NCBI RefSeq assembly: GCF_964340395.1
Contig: NC_135555.1
Coordinates: forward strand, 3,978,501-4,042,500
Source of the DNA: Glandiceps talaboti
Lineage: Eukaryota > Hemichordata > Enteropneusta > Spengelidae
Length of the DNA: 64,000 bases
Direction of reading: 5' to 3'
Below are positions 24,900-38,993 of the stretch, one piece after another; position 1 is the first letter of the stretch, and the number at the start of each line of letters is the position of its first letter. The translations under genes and the position numbers were made by a program. Below the pieces are notes generated by a model, which worked only from the letters and a program-made list of their open reading frames with translations, searched no databases and was not told the origin of the DNA.

Positions 24900-27883
24900 A
24901 ACTAACAAATTCCAAGGCAGTATGCCAAATCACCGTCCGATTGACTTTAGGAGAATAAGTGAATTATATCAAGCAGAAAAAGAGAAATCGTGATGGTTAT
25001 GAATGTTACAGCATTTTGTGACATTAGTTGGAAATTTTCTCTCCGTTTATACAGAAATGTACGAAAAAGTTTGTCACAGGAAGAAATTCATAGGAAATTC
25101 CTTTTCTTTTCTTTGTTTAGTCTATAAACTTGCCATTCAATTCACTTCTTAATCTCTTTATACTATTTGAAATTCAAAAATCAACTTTATCACGATATCT
25201 GTCTGGAAATTTCACATCTTTTAGAGTTTCATTCACAGCCATAACAGAATCGAGATTTCAGAGATCAACTACTCAAAATTTTACTTGTATGCCTTACTCC
25301 TGTAATGACTGAAAGTTTACAAGACAACTATCACAAATGAAATGTAAACTATCCAAAATACACTTTAACAACAATATTTTGTGAAGTAAGAGAAAAGGGG
25401 GGAATATCACGGAACAGATAGTAATGGTATTAAACTTTTCCTTCTGTCATTATTAAGCCACAAACATTTTTGAAAGAACAAAAATTTGTCTTTTTTTGTT
25501 AACCTTTTAAGAATTTCTATTTCAGAATGAGCAAACTATAATACCTCATCAAAATATATAGTGAAAGTGTGAGGAAAAGATATATGCGCATCACCTGTTT
25601 AAAAAAATGAGAGGTTCGAAATAATAGTGCATTGAGAGCAAAGTAATCTTGTGAGAAGATATCATTATCATGTAATCTAGATTAGAGCCAAAAGTCAAAT
25701 GCTTGCATGCAAACAAACAAATTGAACAACAGTAATGAAATATTGTGACTATTAACAAATAAAACAAAAAAGGTAGGCTTCCTGGGAAGACAAGCAGACG
25801 ATTATTCTCACCCACATTCATATACAAAAATTAGCCTGTATTGATTGACATTAGCCATTCATGATAACCATCTACTGCAACCTTGAAAGTGAATTTCAAA
25901 TTATTGTCAATAATATTGATCTCGTTTTCCATTATTCTAAACAACAGGTTTGATGGACCTTTATCTCGGCCAATCTTCAAGTTAAATAACAGAAGAATAT
26001 CCAGCTACACAGGTACCATGATCTAATTTCACTCAGGAAAGACTTTTACTATGAATCTTATCTCATAAAGATAGATATATTCAAACTAATGAATTCATAG
26101 CTTGTACCTTTATTATCCACCACTTTCCCTGCCAGATTATATGACCAAGACTCTTGTAATCTAGTCATTTTTACTGAATTTCAAGATCAAATAATTTTGC
26201 CGCCTAATTAGCCTAACAGAAAACCTTATCTTGCAGTCTGTGTGCTTGAATTTTGAGGTTCATTTTCACTTTCCAGCAGTATTGATGGAGCGTTCTTCAT
26301 TGTACTTGTTTTTGGGCTGACTTTCATACTTTTTCTGTTTTGCAACTAAACTTACAGAACATGCCATCTTCTCTTCTCAAATGTGGTATGAATTTTATTT
26401 TGTGAATGCAATCTTTTGGGAAGTTTTTGTAATACACTTCCTCCTTTAATAATGATACTCAAATGAAAAAATATCATAGGTTTGGTAAGTATGGGCTGTC
26501 TTTTTAAACTTATTTTTCCAGCAACATCTCTGTCAATGCTGGTTTTGTTTTTCAGCAAGAAATTACACTTTTCAACCAACATTTCCCGCCTTATTTGGTG
26601 AACAGTAATTTTTGTCTCTCAGTATTTGACAGTGGTTGTGGACCCTCACAAGTCAGTATATTTTTTGTTGAGATAGTTCAAAACAAGTCTCACAAGACAA
26701 TTAAAAAGTGGTGTGATACACAAACCATTTATGATTGAAAAATGCACTACTGTAGAGAGGAAACATATAGCTGATTTTAGCTTTTTTCTCATGTGACTGA
26801 AAAACTGAATGAAGCAATACGTTTGGATGATTCAAGGTCAGTTTCTGTTTCAGCATAAAACCATTCTTTCTTTCTCTTTCTGAAAAACAAAACAAAAATA
26901 ACTTGTTAGTATAATTGAATTTTTGTTGTACTTAATTTGATGTGCCATACTTGTAATGCTGAGCATCAAATCAAGTTGTACTAAAACAGAGCTGAATTAA
27001 ATTATCGATCTCATTAAAAAACAAAACAAAACTGACTGGTTGACCTCATGACCAAAATTAACACGTACTGGTGACTCCCAAGAGACAGATTGAAATAACG
27101 AATATCACTTGAACTTGGCATTAATGACACCAAGTTTGTGATTACAATACCTTAGAAGCTCAGCCTCAAAGTCGTGTATCTTATCAACAATTTTCTTGAT
27201 GGGGTTTTAGAAAATTACTCCTATTTGTCTTAATGCACTGGAGACAGACCTTCTGTCATTTACTCAGCCTATTAATGTTCATACCATTAGATAAAAATCT
27301 TCAATTTTCTTTAAAATTGTCATTATTTTGACTTTATTTAGGCTATTTTAAGTAACTAATTAACTTTATTTGAAAAGAAAAGAAAACAGAATGGGGTTCT
27401 TATGAAATTTACCCCCTCTCAAAAAAAAAGTGAAAAATTTTGTGGTGACATTTAAGCGGGAAAATATCAAGCAGACTACATTAACGTTCTCGCCCTTGAT
27501 TGAAGTCGGTATGATAGACATTATCCAAACCATCAGATGCATATAATCTAAGCACCTCAGCAGTGTCTTTGCTTACATCAAACTATTACTGGTGAATTTA
27601 TTCAATTACAGAGTCAAACACTCCTGTAACCATTATCTGGAAGCTTAAAAGAAAAAACCAACTCCAGATGGGATGAAAAAAAAATGAAAAAAGGCAAAAT
27701 GAGATGATGAGACAAGTATCTTTACTTACAATGAGACATTCTCCATTTAGACTAATGGAATCATAAACAGTATAAAACATTTTGCTATCTCGTCTTCCAT
27801 TCATCCATACGCTGTGTCTACCTTTGAACCACCTTTCTTGCTTTAATTTGATCTTCCAACAAATCTCAAGTGGCCATCCAAAG
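24900..27883. other. AT-rich non-coding DNA
   Basis: No gene was recognised. Single motifs: E2F-type TTTCCCGCC at 26582-26590 and, on the minus strand, TTTCCCGC at 27456-27463; a DR2-type pair TGACCTCATGACCA at 27041-27054. Confidence 0.5.
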
Positions 27884-28480
27884 ATTGCAGCTCTGAGACC
27901 GACGGACAGACTTTAAGATTAAAAAATAAAAGATACAGAAAAATAAAAAGTGAAGATTACAACTCTGAGATGGACGGACTAACAGATGCAAGAATAAGAC
28001 AGCGAAAGAATGAAAGTAAAAAAACTTGCTAGCCCAAGACTGACAGACTTTCAGATGAAAAAAGTAAAATATATAGGAAGATTGAGACTGAAGATTGCAA
28101 TTCTGAGACGGACGAACTTACAGTTGAAAGAATAAGACAGAGAAAGACACAGGTGAAAACATGCAGGGTTTAGACAAAAGAAACAGAGCAATAGAACTAA
28201 AAAGTTGCAACTTCCAAACTGATGTACTTTCAGATCAGGAATTAGAAAGAACTAATAAAAGTAACAACTTATAACTCTGTGATCAATGAACATTCAGATG
28301 AAAAATTAAAAAAACACAGAACTAATGAAACTATAGCCACCTACAAGTCTGAAATCAATGGACTTTTAAGTAAAAAATTAAAACACAAAGAACTAATGAA
28401 ACTATAGATTTCTAACTCTGAGATAAACAGACTTTTGGATGAAAAAAATAACAGACACAGAGAAAATAAAACTAAGGACA
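27884..28480. repeat. Decayed ~70-bp tandem array, about 8-9 copies
   Basis: The phrase CTCTGAGA-GGACGGAC or a variant recurs near 27893, 27962, 28040, 28102, 28208, 28275, 28350 and 28411. Each is followed by CTTTCAGATGAAAAAA-TAAAA and then ACACAGA-AACTAA-AA. Spacing ranges from about 60 to 105 bp. Copies toward the right share a longer AATTAAAACACA-AGAACTAATGAAACTATAG block, so the right end was amplified more recently. One strand is markedly A-rich and purine-biased. It encodes no credible protein. Confidence 0.82.
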
Positions 28481-28908
28481 TGATTGGAAAAGTGGGAATT
28501 TTCTATTATTGTCAACCGATAAAAGTTGAAAGTGGGAAGAGTTTAATTACCACCTTCATTCTCTATACAGTGCATTATTCATTCTTTGAGGAAACAACAG
28601 ATTCACTGTGATGGTATTTGTCAATTAGCGCAAAAAACTACATGAATTATATATGACTCAGAAAAATTGATTTTGGAATTTTCTTGACTGTCATTCTACC
28701 TTCCACACAAATGAATGCCTGAATAAAATTAATTCATTAAACCATTTCATTTCAAATAATTTCTGTCAACTAGAATATCATCCAATTTTTTATTCAATTT
28801 ATTTGAAGAATTTTGCTGACAATTTGATTAAATTTAGATTTCAGATAAAAGTTTGCAAATTTATTTATTGATTTTAACCAATTAGAAACAACTGTTTGCT
28901 TTTGTATA

Positions 28909-28924
28909 TTTTCCCGCCAAAAAA
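28909..28924 (+). promoter_or_regulatory. E2F-type site
   Basis: TTTTCCCGCCAAAAAA contains the full E2F/DP consensus TTTCCCGCCAAA. The same 12-mer occurs at 51720-51731 (minus strand) and 56305-56316. Motif match only. Confidence 0.4.
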
Positions 28925-29894
28925 TATCATCCCTTTCTTTTCAAAATTTGGTAAGACTTTAATTACTTTTAGGTGAAAATGAAACTTTGTATTGTGCTTA
29001 ACTAATTTGAATAATTGAAAAGTAAATTTAGGTTTCATTTATGAGTAACGACAAACTGAATTCAAATTGACCTAACGCCTACTATTGGTGAATTAATATG
29101 TGCCATCTTTATTAGCTTGTTTCTGTCAAAATCTGGCTAATCATGTGTGCCAAATGATAATCGGGGTCAGGAGTTTGACATTCCATAAAAATCAAAGAGA
29201 AAGTTTACTTAGACCTGTAACTAGATACTATAAAACAAACTGCAGTGTATTTTATCGACACATATGGTAAAATTTGACATCCTTTCTTGTTTAGGAACAT
29301 AAAATACAAATAGTAATGTTTTACTCTGGCCTTAATGATAGTTGCAAAAACACTTCAACTTATCCCAATATGCAGATAGAATTTCTTTATGTTTGTAACT
29401 CTTTTATGATTTGATTTACTCACGTATTGATGTTTAGGCAATCTTCTACTGAAATATTTCCATGATTCTCAGTTACTGAATTATAATTGATCAGTGGTAG
29501 TTCTCAGGTTCTCGTTTCACTCCTTTAAAACTTTTTGTAAAACCTAATATCCAGATTTTATTTTTAAACAACAAATATAAATGTTTTGGAATATCTCAAA
29601 TTATATTATTGTACTAACTGTCATCAAGCAACATGATATTTTTTAGCAACAAACTGAAATATTTTGGAATATCTTAAATCAATATATGTCATTACACACT
29701 AAAAAACCTGAATTATGATAATAAACTTAGAACAATTCGTTTATCAAACTTTTGAGAGAAAAACTGTTTTTGGTGTAAGGACACACAGTTTAACTTTTAT
29801 AATGGGGAGAAAACCAAGAAAACAAAAAATGATGTAATTGTTGAATAAAATGATATGATCAAATATGACATCTGTATATGTACTGTATAAGAAT

Positions 29895-29908
29895 GTTGCT
29901 ATGGTAAC
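29895..29908 (+). promoter_or_regulatory. RFX-type X-box
   Basis: GTTGCTATGGTAAC, identical over 14 bp to the site at 6889-6902 but with unrelated flanks. Motif match only. Confidence 0.45.
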
Positions 29909-30117
29909 CTCTGTCCTTACCAATGTTTATAGCCAAGTACATAGATTGAAGCAAACAATATTTAGCTTAATATCTAAATAGCTAGCTTGAATCATAGTAA
30001 AGTATAAATATCAGCTGAGATACTGAGATTGATTCATACTAAACAATGAGAAAACACAAACTTCAATCTCATCTTCAAAGCATCATATAGTTCTCTTTTA
30101 CTGTGGTACACAGACCA

Positions 30118-30493
30118 CAAAACTCTGATGATTTGTTTCACAATTTAATTACCAATTACATAAATGACAGTAATCAACTTTCAACTTAGGGAGTCTAGTT
30201 ACTATTTACAGTAACCTAGGGGAATCAAACTCTGATGACATGTCACACAACTTTATTCCCCATTTATACTTAATAATCTTAAAACTTAGGTAGTCTATTA
30301 ACAATTTACAGCAAACTAGGGGAACTAAATAATGGCAAGTCACAAACTCTGATGACTTGTCACAACTTTATTCACCATTTATACTTAATAATCTGAAAAC
30401 TTAGGTAGTCTATTAACAATTTACAGTAAACTAGGGGAACTAAATAATGGAAAGTCACAAACTCTGACAAGTTGTCACACAACTTTATTTGAC
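30118..30493. repeat. 115-bp tandem repeat, about 3.3 copies
   Basis: Each unit runs AAACTCTGATGAC-TGTCAC-ACTTTATT, then CCATTTATACTTAATAATCT, AACTTAGGTAGTCTA, TTTACAG-AAACTAGGGGAA and TAATGG-AAGTCAC. Units start near 30120, 30228, 30344 and 30460. Copies 2 and 3 are nearly identical; copy 1 is diverged and shorter; copy 4 breaks off after the CACAACTTTATTT block. Confidence 0.92.
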
Positions 30494-33400
30494 GTTGTAA
30501 AACTTCCAGGTGGCTGGGCAGTGTATAATACATTAATATCTGTATGACAATAATCAGTTCAATGACTCATTTCGGTATGCATTAAGTGGATCAATCTCCA
30601 CTACAACAATTACAATTGTAGCAGAAATATGCTTACTTTTATTCTAGATGACAATCTACTGTCTGCTTGCATATTTGAAAAGCAATATTTGTCATCTGAA
30701 GAACTAATAAATCATTTCCTTTATACGATAAACTCAGTAGCGCCGCAGACCTCGTTAAATATGAATGTTAATCCAGACAACCTTTATATCCTGAGGGGAA
30801 GTGCAGACAAAAACCAAAGCCTACCACCCCTCTCTGAAATTTGGTTTGTTCAATATTTAAGTTTTAAGATGTTGGGTTATATGTACTATTGTGTGTTAAT
30901 AGGGGAGCAGGTTGGATGTCCGCCCCCAAGGGACAATAAGAGCTGGTGACATGTGTACATTATTAAATAATTTACAAAGAAAGTTGGTATTGATTTAAAC
31001 TTTCAGTGAATGACTTCTCCGTTAATCAATAATTTTGCCAACAATGGTAGATGTCTGCTCCTTCAGGGGAAATGTTTCAACTTGGGATCAAAATTCAACT
31101 TTCAGTTAGAGTGTGGCTAGCGGCTTTAATGATTATTCTCGTTTCTTACACTCGGTTGCAGCTTAATACGACATGTCAGAAAAAAAACAACTTTGCATCT
31201 ATTCCCCCTTCCCGCCCTTTTAAAACATACATCATAAGTCCATGCCTTGTGTGCCGATATTAATTCCAACTCGATTGCATTTTGTCCCTGTATTTGTGCT
31301 CTCCGAGGAATTCTCGCGTCAGAATGCCGATACTCAGGAGAAGTATCTGTCTTTCAGCACCATAACCCGAAAGGTCAGATCGTAATGCTCAGAGGAAATG
31401 TATGAATTATTTGAAATATGTATTTCATTAAATCGGAAAAGACTTGTTCCTATATTGTCCAAAACAGATGTAATACAGGACATTCTCCATCGTAAATTAA
31501 TCACAGATCATATTTAAAACATGACCATGTCGACAATAACCCATACTTGAATACCATCACTGACTCTCAAAGACATTTCATATCAATGTTGAAATAGAAG
31601 CAAATTTTCTCTGCATTGATGAATAGAGGGTCTTAATATGAACTCATAAATTATTGTTAGCGTTTTAATAATGACACTCAGATTTACTTGAATATAAAAT
31701 AAACCTGTGCAGTATAGTGAGTTAGTCTTCATTTGAGTGCATCAGAAAAGACGCCAAAAAATGAAAAGCCAGTCAGCTTTTTAAATCATTCTGTACTTAT
31801 TACAGAACTCCGAGATTTGTAATCGAATTTTGAAAAAATACAGTCTGCTTCATTCTGTTTGGTTGAGTGGTAAAAATGAAAAGGTTGGAGTGAAGGGATA
31901 AGTTTAATTACTATTTTTCAAATACAGGAGATGATCTCTGACAGTCATAACTTGCATGAAAACTTTATGTGTGATAATTGGATCGCAAACAAACCAAGTG
32001 TATTTTGTGATGACAGGTAGATGGAGTCGTATACTTATCATAAAGGTGGCATTTAATATCTTACTCCGACAACCACCATTCATTGCGAGTACAAAACACA
32101 TCTAAAAAGGCTATTATTCTTTTGTGAGTATTTCAATCACTCTGTCATATTCAGTTTTTTTTAATTATGTTTTTTTCAATATGTTTGGTATTACGTGATG
32201 AAGGGGCTAGACTTAGTTGTGAAAACATCCGCGCAAACTCAAGTCTCAATATTCCTGTTTTTGTGAATTGACTTTCTATTTTTTTGCCGAGTGATGGTCA
32301 TTTAAATGCACAACGTTAAGCTGAAAGAGCGGGTGATCTAATCAAAAATATTGTCCTGTATATTGGTTTGGGGAGTTACATTTATGTACGCCATTTTTCA
32401 CTGTCCTGCATTGACATGTTTTTTATGTATGGCCGTGAACTAATCTTGTGCCTTAACGTCAGCCTGGCTCAAATAGGTTTACGCGCTAATGCAGTTCTTG
32501 TGGTCAGTACGGCATAAGAATTACTCTGCCCTGGTCTAGAGGTGAAGGCACTGTTCAACTATGGTCACCTCAAGGTGTTTCAGCTCTTCTATGGAAATCA
32601 CTGCATTTCACTCCAGAATTTTTGCTTTTTCACTCAAACTAAAAATTCAATCTAAAATTCACTTTTTTTCAGAAATCAGTATTTATTTTAGATTAATTTT
32701 GATGCAAAAAAAGATATCCAAAAATCTGTATAATATAGTTTAAAGATAAAAATGTGTTGTCATTTCCCCAACATTCGGAAAATTTGTAATGACTTGGCTG
32801 TACGATAGACATCGGCATTTAAAAATAGTAGTTTTATCCAAATGAAGTTCAATTTTTCATTTTCCGTAACTTTTCAGAAAATTAATCTTCATTTTTGTCA
32901 TAATATGGATGTTTTTATAGTCTGCAACATAAATTTGTTCACATAATAGAGAACAAATGCAAAACACTAAGGCGATATTGCTTTGAAAATTAATAACGAG
33001 TAAATTAGACTGAATGACATGTAGTTTCTATTGTTGAAACTGACAGCTATATTTCAAGAGTGCTTTCTAGTTTGATGGGTCATTTATTTTCTGTATTCAC
33101 CCATTTTGAAGAGTTCAAGTATGTTTTGACCCCTCAGTCATGTATAACATACAGCACTATACAGTTTAATATGACGACGTTCAAGAGCCTTGTTATTCAA
33201 AATGTTTTGAGTTGGATTTGTTGCACAGACTGGCCGTCAAGTAGATGGGTGGATATGTTTACTTCATTTGATAGGTGTCAAGATTCTAGTTCTACAAAGG
33301 ATTATGTGAATTCAACATTTTAGCTAAATAAACAGACATTCAATGCCCTCTTAGCAAAAAATTAAAATCTACACAATATATTAAAGGCACAGGCATTGCA

Positions 33401-36335
33401 ACTCTTTCATAATTTTCATACTTTTTTGTGTTAGGGATTAACTGAGTTTTTCTTTTTTCTACTTCTCTTTAAGAGTGAGTTCTGTACACAATCTAAATTT
33501 ATTAAAGAGCTATGCTGTTATAAAAATAATTTTTGGTACATACCTAAAATTAAAAATTATATACAGCGATAATGCTGAATGCTAGATGGGAAAACTTGTC
33601 AACATTTGTATGTTACCATGGTGATAAAGTTGGTGGCATAGTCATAAGTAAAACATTATTTCAGAAGGATTTGACTGTTACCATGGAATTTATGTTTTTT
33701 TCTTTTGAATACAATTATACTTTGCTATCAGAAACAAAGCAATTTTTTTGTTCAAAATTTAGAATTTTTCAAAATATATCAACAATTTGTGATTGTTCAA
33801 AAGTGAGATTATTCCCTTTTTTATAAAAACAACAACATATTTTGTAATTTCTTGATTTACCTGTGGCACTTTTTCCATTTTTTGTCCACTTTGACTCATT
33901 TTTTCTTTCTAATTTTCTAATCAGTTTATGTCAAAAAAAAGCATTATCATTATCTTGTCCAATTGCACTTTGCTCATTTTAGAAATTACAATGAAATTAC
34001 TTTTTTTTTCATTTCCTGATTAAGAAGCTGTATTTGATTAAATCTTTTCTTTATCATGATTATTGCCTTTCATATTCTGAAAAGAAAAGAAACATAAGTG
34101 ACATAATTATCAACCTACAGTTTTCACCATGTATGAAAGTAGATTGCAATTTCTTTTTAAAGAACTTTCCACTTTATGACTACAAAACAGAAATTTTTGC
34201 TCTTCTTAAAATAAATTTTGGACCAAAACAGTGAGGTTTTGTTTATTTAGGATAAAAAGCTGTCAGAAGATTGAAATATTCCTCTGTGAAAGTGAAAATA
34301 TGTTATGACATTAGACACCTTCAAAGATGAAAACCATTTGTCTTGTAATAAAAACACAACACAAGTTAATTCAATCCTCCTTGGCTAATTTCTCTCACAA
34401 TAACCAAAATACAAAATTAAACATCTCTTCAAAAATAATAGGCCATCTTTGTCCATTTTGCTCAAAATTCTTTTTCAAAATGGTGTAATGTATTAAGTAT
34501 ATTCAACTCTGAAAGTGAAAATGTATGACTGACAGTGAACACCTGAACAACGCAGACTACACGTAGCGCGACAAAAGAGGCTGTATAGGTCAAGACAAAT
34601 TCAACAGTATAAAACGGTTATCTAGAATTGATCTCTCATCTATGTCCACTAACATCAAGTTGATGTCCTAGGGTTTACTCATTCCCAAATCGGACTTAAT
34701 GATGTTATTTCTAAGACATGCTTATTCTTTTTAAAAAATTCCACAGTAATACACTTTTGCAAGTTTTTCCTTACAAAATTCATTATTTTTACTTACAACA
34801 CATCATTTTTCATTGCTTAGGCTGACATTTGTGACCATTTTTCATTCTCCATGTGAGAGTTTCGACACGTCTAAACCTATTAAACAAGGTCATGATGATT
34901 TAAAAAGGCTTTATCATTTTATCAACCATTTTTCAAATTGTCACTTGTATTCACAGGTTGTTTGTGATTAACCTTTGACCTCTCTCCATGGATAAGTAGT
35001 CAGTTTTTGGCTGATTGCTTCCCTAAGGTGGCAAAACAAATGTCTACATATGACGAAAATATATAACCTTCGATACTCCTTCCATATTTTACTAACAATA
35101 TGGGGTAACCACATTTGTCAAAAAGTTTCACTTGATTATTTATCTCTATATACAGTACTGGGGATGTTTGTTTGTGATGCTAGATTGATGTTACATGTCG
35201 ATGTATATGGGAATATATGATTACCAATTTTCAGCTAAAATAATAGCCATATTGATAATTTCACACAATTTCTAATAATTCTGAGAATATGTAGGACTCA
35301 ATAATATTTGTGGTTGACTTCTGTATTACAACACATAAGTTATTACAATATTATTATTTCACAACAAATACCTGCAGGTCCATATATTAAAGTGGCACAA
35401 ACTCGTATACTTTTTATTTTGATGAAAATAGTATGTGAAACCTCAAATAAAGTTATTCTAATATAATATTAACGTCAAATTATGCCTTTGAGAGCATAAA
35501 AAATCTTATACTGACATTGTTAACATACTTTGAAGCATAATAGTGTTAAATATGCTTCAATGTTTAGAACACTACATTTACTTCTACACAAAGCAAAAAA
35601 ACTAACCTCACCCCTCACCCCCACCCCCAACAAAGAAGAAAACAATTCAATTCAGTTTATCCCTCTTAAAACTAAAATTGAAAATAAAAATAGTACCGAA
35701 TATAGAATTAATTTTGTGTGTGATTATTTTTAGCTTTCACTCATTGTCATGGCGATAACACGAGTTGGTTATTGCTTCATAAAATAGTATTTTGGAAAGA
35801 TCAAGCAGTTCTATCCATCTCTGCCATTTTTCCCTAACATGAATAACTGGAGACTTTGTCATTCGCAATGTTATAGTCATTGTCTTAATAAATGAAATAT
35901 TTATAATAACTGGTCCACACTGATAATAAAAAAGTAAAAAAAAAATAAATATATTTCTTCTTTGATGAAGTCTTGTTTAATAATATTGTCTAAAGATATT
36001 GATCTATTCATAGCCATGAGTTACCATGGAGATCTATCTGTAGAGAGCCTACAAAATTAATACAAATTTCAATTTAATATTTATTTTGATTCTTTCTCTT
36101 TTTCCTTCCAATGTTTTATTTGTTGTTGTTTTTACATTGTTGATAAAGAATACGTTGACAGCTATGAAATGAATTATGTACTATATTTTTTATATTGTTT
36201 TAATGGTCAGTTTGACTGTCAGCAGTTTTTGGAATGGTGTCTCAAACAGACTATAATTCCTTCCTAAAGTTGTATTTTTCTTTTAATGGTTACTTTCTGG
36301 TTCATTCTATTGATTTGATTTGAGAGTACAGAAAT
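30494..36335. other. Non-coding DNA with patches of higher complexity
   Basis: No gene was recognised. A 106-codon frame at 30629-30949 does begin at ATG but has no recognisable domain and no supporting splice context. The stretches at about 31050-31400 and 32200-32560 contain more CpG and less simple sequence than their surroundings and are the best places here to test for conservation. Motifs: TTACCATGG at 33612, 33679 and 36021, and a DR1-like site at 34969. A C-rich tract lies near 35610. Confidence 0.45.
34969..34981 (-). promoter_or_regulatory. DR1-like nuclear-receptor element
   Basis: On the minus strand AGGTCAAAGGTTA: one exact and one single-mismatch AGGTCA half-site with a one-base spacer. 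Motif match only. Confidence 0.35.
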
Positions 36336-36725
36336 GTCCCCACCCTCCCCCCACAAAAATCAATCCTTTCATCAAATTCATTGCAATTGCTGAATTCCCC
36401 TTATTACCCCGCCCCTGCCACTTCCTTTAAAAAATATATTCTTTCACTGAATTCTATTCAATTCAAGATCACCCCTCAAAAAATCAATTTGTCATTAAAT
36501 TTTTTATTCTTAATTTGAACATTGAGTTCCTCTAACTTAAAAGATAAACTTTCAAATCTGAGCCCTCCACAAAAATCTCCTAAGCCCCCCTCCAAGCCCC
36601 CCCCCCCACTATTTTCACCCGCTCCCTAAAACAACAAAAACAACAGAAAAGATAACCCTAAACTAAACCTCAGCTTTCCTGTTTCCTCCCCCCCCCCCTT
36701 CCAGAGTACAACCAACAACAACAGA
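36336..36725. repeat. C-rich tract with degenerate ~50-78-bp repeats
   Basis: Three related segments start near 36351, 36428 and 36476. Each has a CAAAAAATCAAT-like head, TTTCATCAAATTCATT-CAATT and a C-run tail. C-runs of six to twelve occur at about 36346, 36585, 36597 and 36688, with almost no G across the block. The complementary strand is therefore G-run-rich and could form G-quadruplexes (inference). Confidence 0.65.
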
Positions 36726-38930
36726 AAAGCCAAAACTTTCAGTCATTTGACCAATCAAATGAACCAAATAAATTGAAGAAGTCTGGTTGAAGTCATTTTC
36801 TGTTAAATTCTGATTTATTTTCAACTTCAGAATCATGTTATATCAGTAGAAATAATGAAACGACGGCGAGCATTCATAGAAAAATACGCTGAAATGACAA
36901 GAAGTGGGAAGTTTTCCGTTTGCTCACTTTATGAGGCTTAACCAGAAATTACTTATGAACCAAAGGCCAGGAGTATACACTAAATATATTGTTATATTAA
37001 ATACTTAATGAAAACCTGTATTGAGAGTGGAATATTGAAGCAACTGAAATTAATAACTCACTGTACAACACGTCATCTGCTAATATTGTTTGACAAGCAG
37101 GGGGTCTTGCACAAAAGTTATGATCAAAATATACTAATAAATTCTACCATTTACTTCTCTCATAATGACGGACTACCTGAGTTATGATGATTGCTAAATT
37201 TGCATTAGGGTCACGCTTTCATGTATGATTAAGAAAAAAATATCAAAATTACAGCAGACCTCGTCATATTGTTCCTGTTTATTCAATCTTTATTATACAC
37301 ACCTAATCAGTTCCTATTGTGAGGCGCTGGCTTTGTGGAAGCTACCATTGTTTTCAGGTACAGGCAGCATACAAAATGATGTGTATGTACTGTGTATATC
37401 TTCAAATGTTGTAAGTTTTTAGTTTGAGTCATTTGAGATAGTAAGTAACAGAATTCACTACAGTTGATGTGTGCAATCAAATACAAGATGTTTTGATGGG
37501 TTGAATATTACAAAATTTACAAGTATCAGCTCAGTTTATTAGAGACTTGTAGATTAGGGAGCTATTTTGTGCTAAAATAGAATATTTTGGCATTCAGAAA
37601 TACCACACTATCTGACAGTATGAGTTGAGTAAATAAAGATTGATAGACAAATAAGTTGTTCAGATTTTATTTTTTGACTATGTACGGACGTAGGTTATCA
37701 TGATTTCATTTTGAATTTTAATCTTTGCAATGTATTGAAATTCTTCTTGTTTTTTTCCACTGAAATAGATTACAAAGATTTGTTCTAATTTCAGGAAAAA
37801 TCAAATACAATGAAAATAAATAAGATGTTAGAACTTTTAGTTGATTGAGACATTTAAAATGAGGGATGTGTCTGTGTTTGCTTGTTGTAACTAAAGTAAC
37901 TAGTGTAACCAAAATTTAATCATTTGTTCACAATGAAAGTAATCTTAATATTTGTATTTCTTTTGAACTGAAGATGAAAATATAGAAACAGTCCAAGGGT
38001 GGTGGAAATAGGGGGTGGGAGGGGTGGATAGATATATTATCCTGTTTTTTTTTTTGTCCTGGAACAAATGAACTATCCCGCAACAATGCAGGATTGAAAG
38101 AAATCTGCATTACTGATTTAACTCCTGCTATTGGCAGTCAAAAATTCCCACCCCTACACCTTCATTTAAATAAATAATTATTTTCTCACATCTTAATTAC
38201 CAGTGAAAAATCAATATGACTGGATTGAAAACCTGTTAAAGTGAAATTTCTCCCACAAAAACTTACAAGTGTTGAAACTTTGATCAGCATTGCTGTGGGA
38301 TACATTAAAATTTCATAGAAAATTAATGGCTTGAGAGTTGACATTCGTGTCAATGAGAAACCACAATGTCGGATTTCTTTCTAATTCACCTTCCTCTCAA
38401 AGCTTTGCTCTTGTAGCCAATGTCATCAAAAATTAACAGAATAGTAAGATATGCCCTAACCTCAATCTTTGATCAAAGCTGTGTAGTATATTTCATTGAC
38501 GCTATAACAAATGCTTTTACAAGGGGTAAATATTTTGAAAATTACCGTTATACTGTTTTATTTGAGAGGTAGTTTATTGGAACGATAGTAATAATTGATT
38601 TTTCAGTATTTCTCTGGATCTAATTTGCAAGTGGTTCTCTGTTCTGCTGTTTCACTGTTTTATGGTTACTTTGACACATTGCCTCCACTCATACATCATA
38701 TAGGGTGTTAGAGTAAACTTTGAAAGTTTGTTTTTAACATTTGTTTATTTAGACACACATTGTTGTAAATGAGTAAACAAACACTTTAACTGGTTGAAAA
38801 GTAAACATTGAAATATTTCACAGGAAGGGGTCAAATATAGTAATTATGTATAAACAACAACCAAGAGTACATGGGGAAATAAATGTATAGTAATCCATGC
38901 TGACTATCATTTTTGACATAAGAAAGAGAA

Positions 38931-38932
<2 letters not shown>
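36726..38932. other. AT-rich non-coding DNA
   Basis: No gene was recognised. A G-rich patch lies at about 37995-38030 (GGGGGTGGGAGGGGTGG). Confidence 0.5.

Positions 38933-38989
<57 letters not shown>
38933..38989. repeat. (AC)n microsatellite
   Basis: About 28 uninterrupted AC dinucleotides. Minus-strand frames across it encode Cys-Val repeats and are artefacts. Confidence 0.98.

Positions 38990-38993
<4 letters not shown>

Larger units (their letters stand above)
28481..30117. other. AT-rich non-coding DNA with a 78-bp duplication
   Basis: No gene was recognised. A two-copy tandem duplication of about 78 bp at 29560-29716 is marked by TTTTGGAATATCT at 29584 and 29662. An E2F-type site (28909) and an X-box (29895) are listed separately. 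Confidence 0.55.

Noticed and set aside
36650-36680. Telomere-like repeat
   Set aside because: CCCTAAACTAAACC resembles telomeric repeats only over two degenerate units; no array is present.
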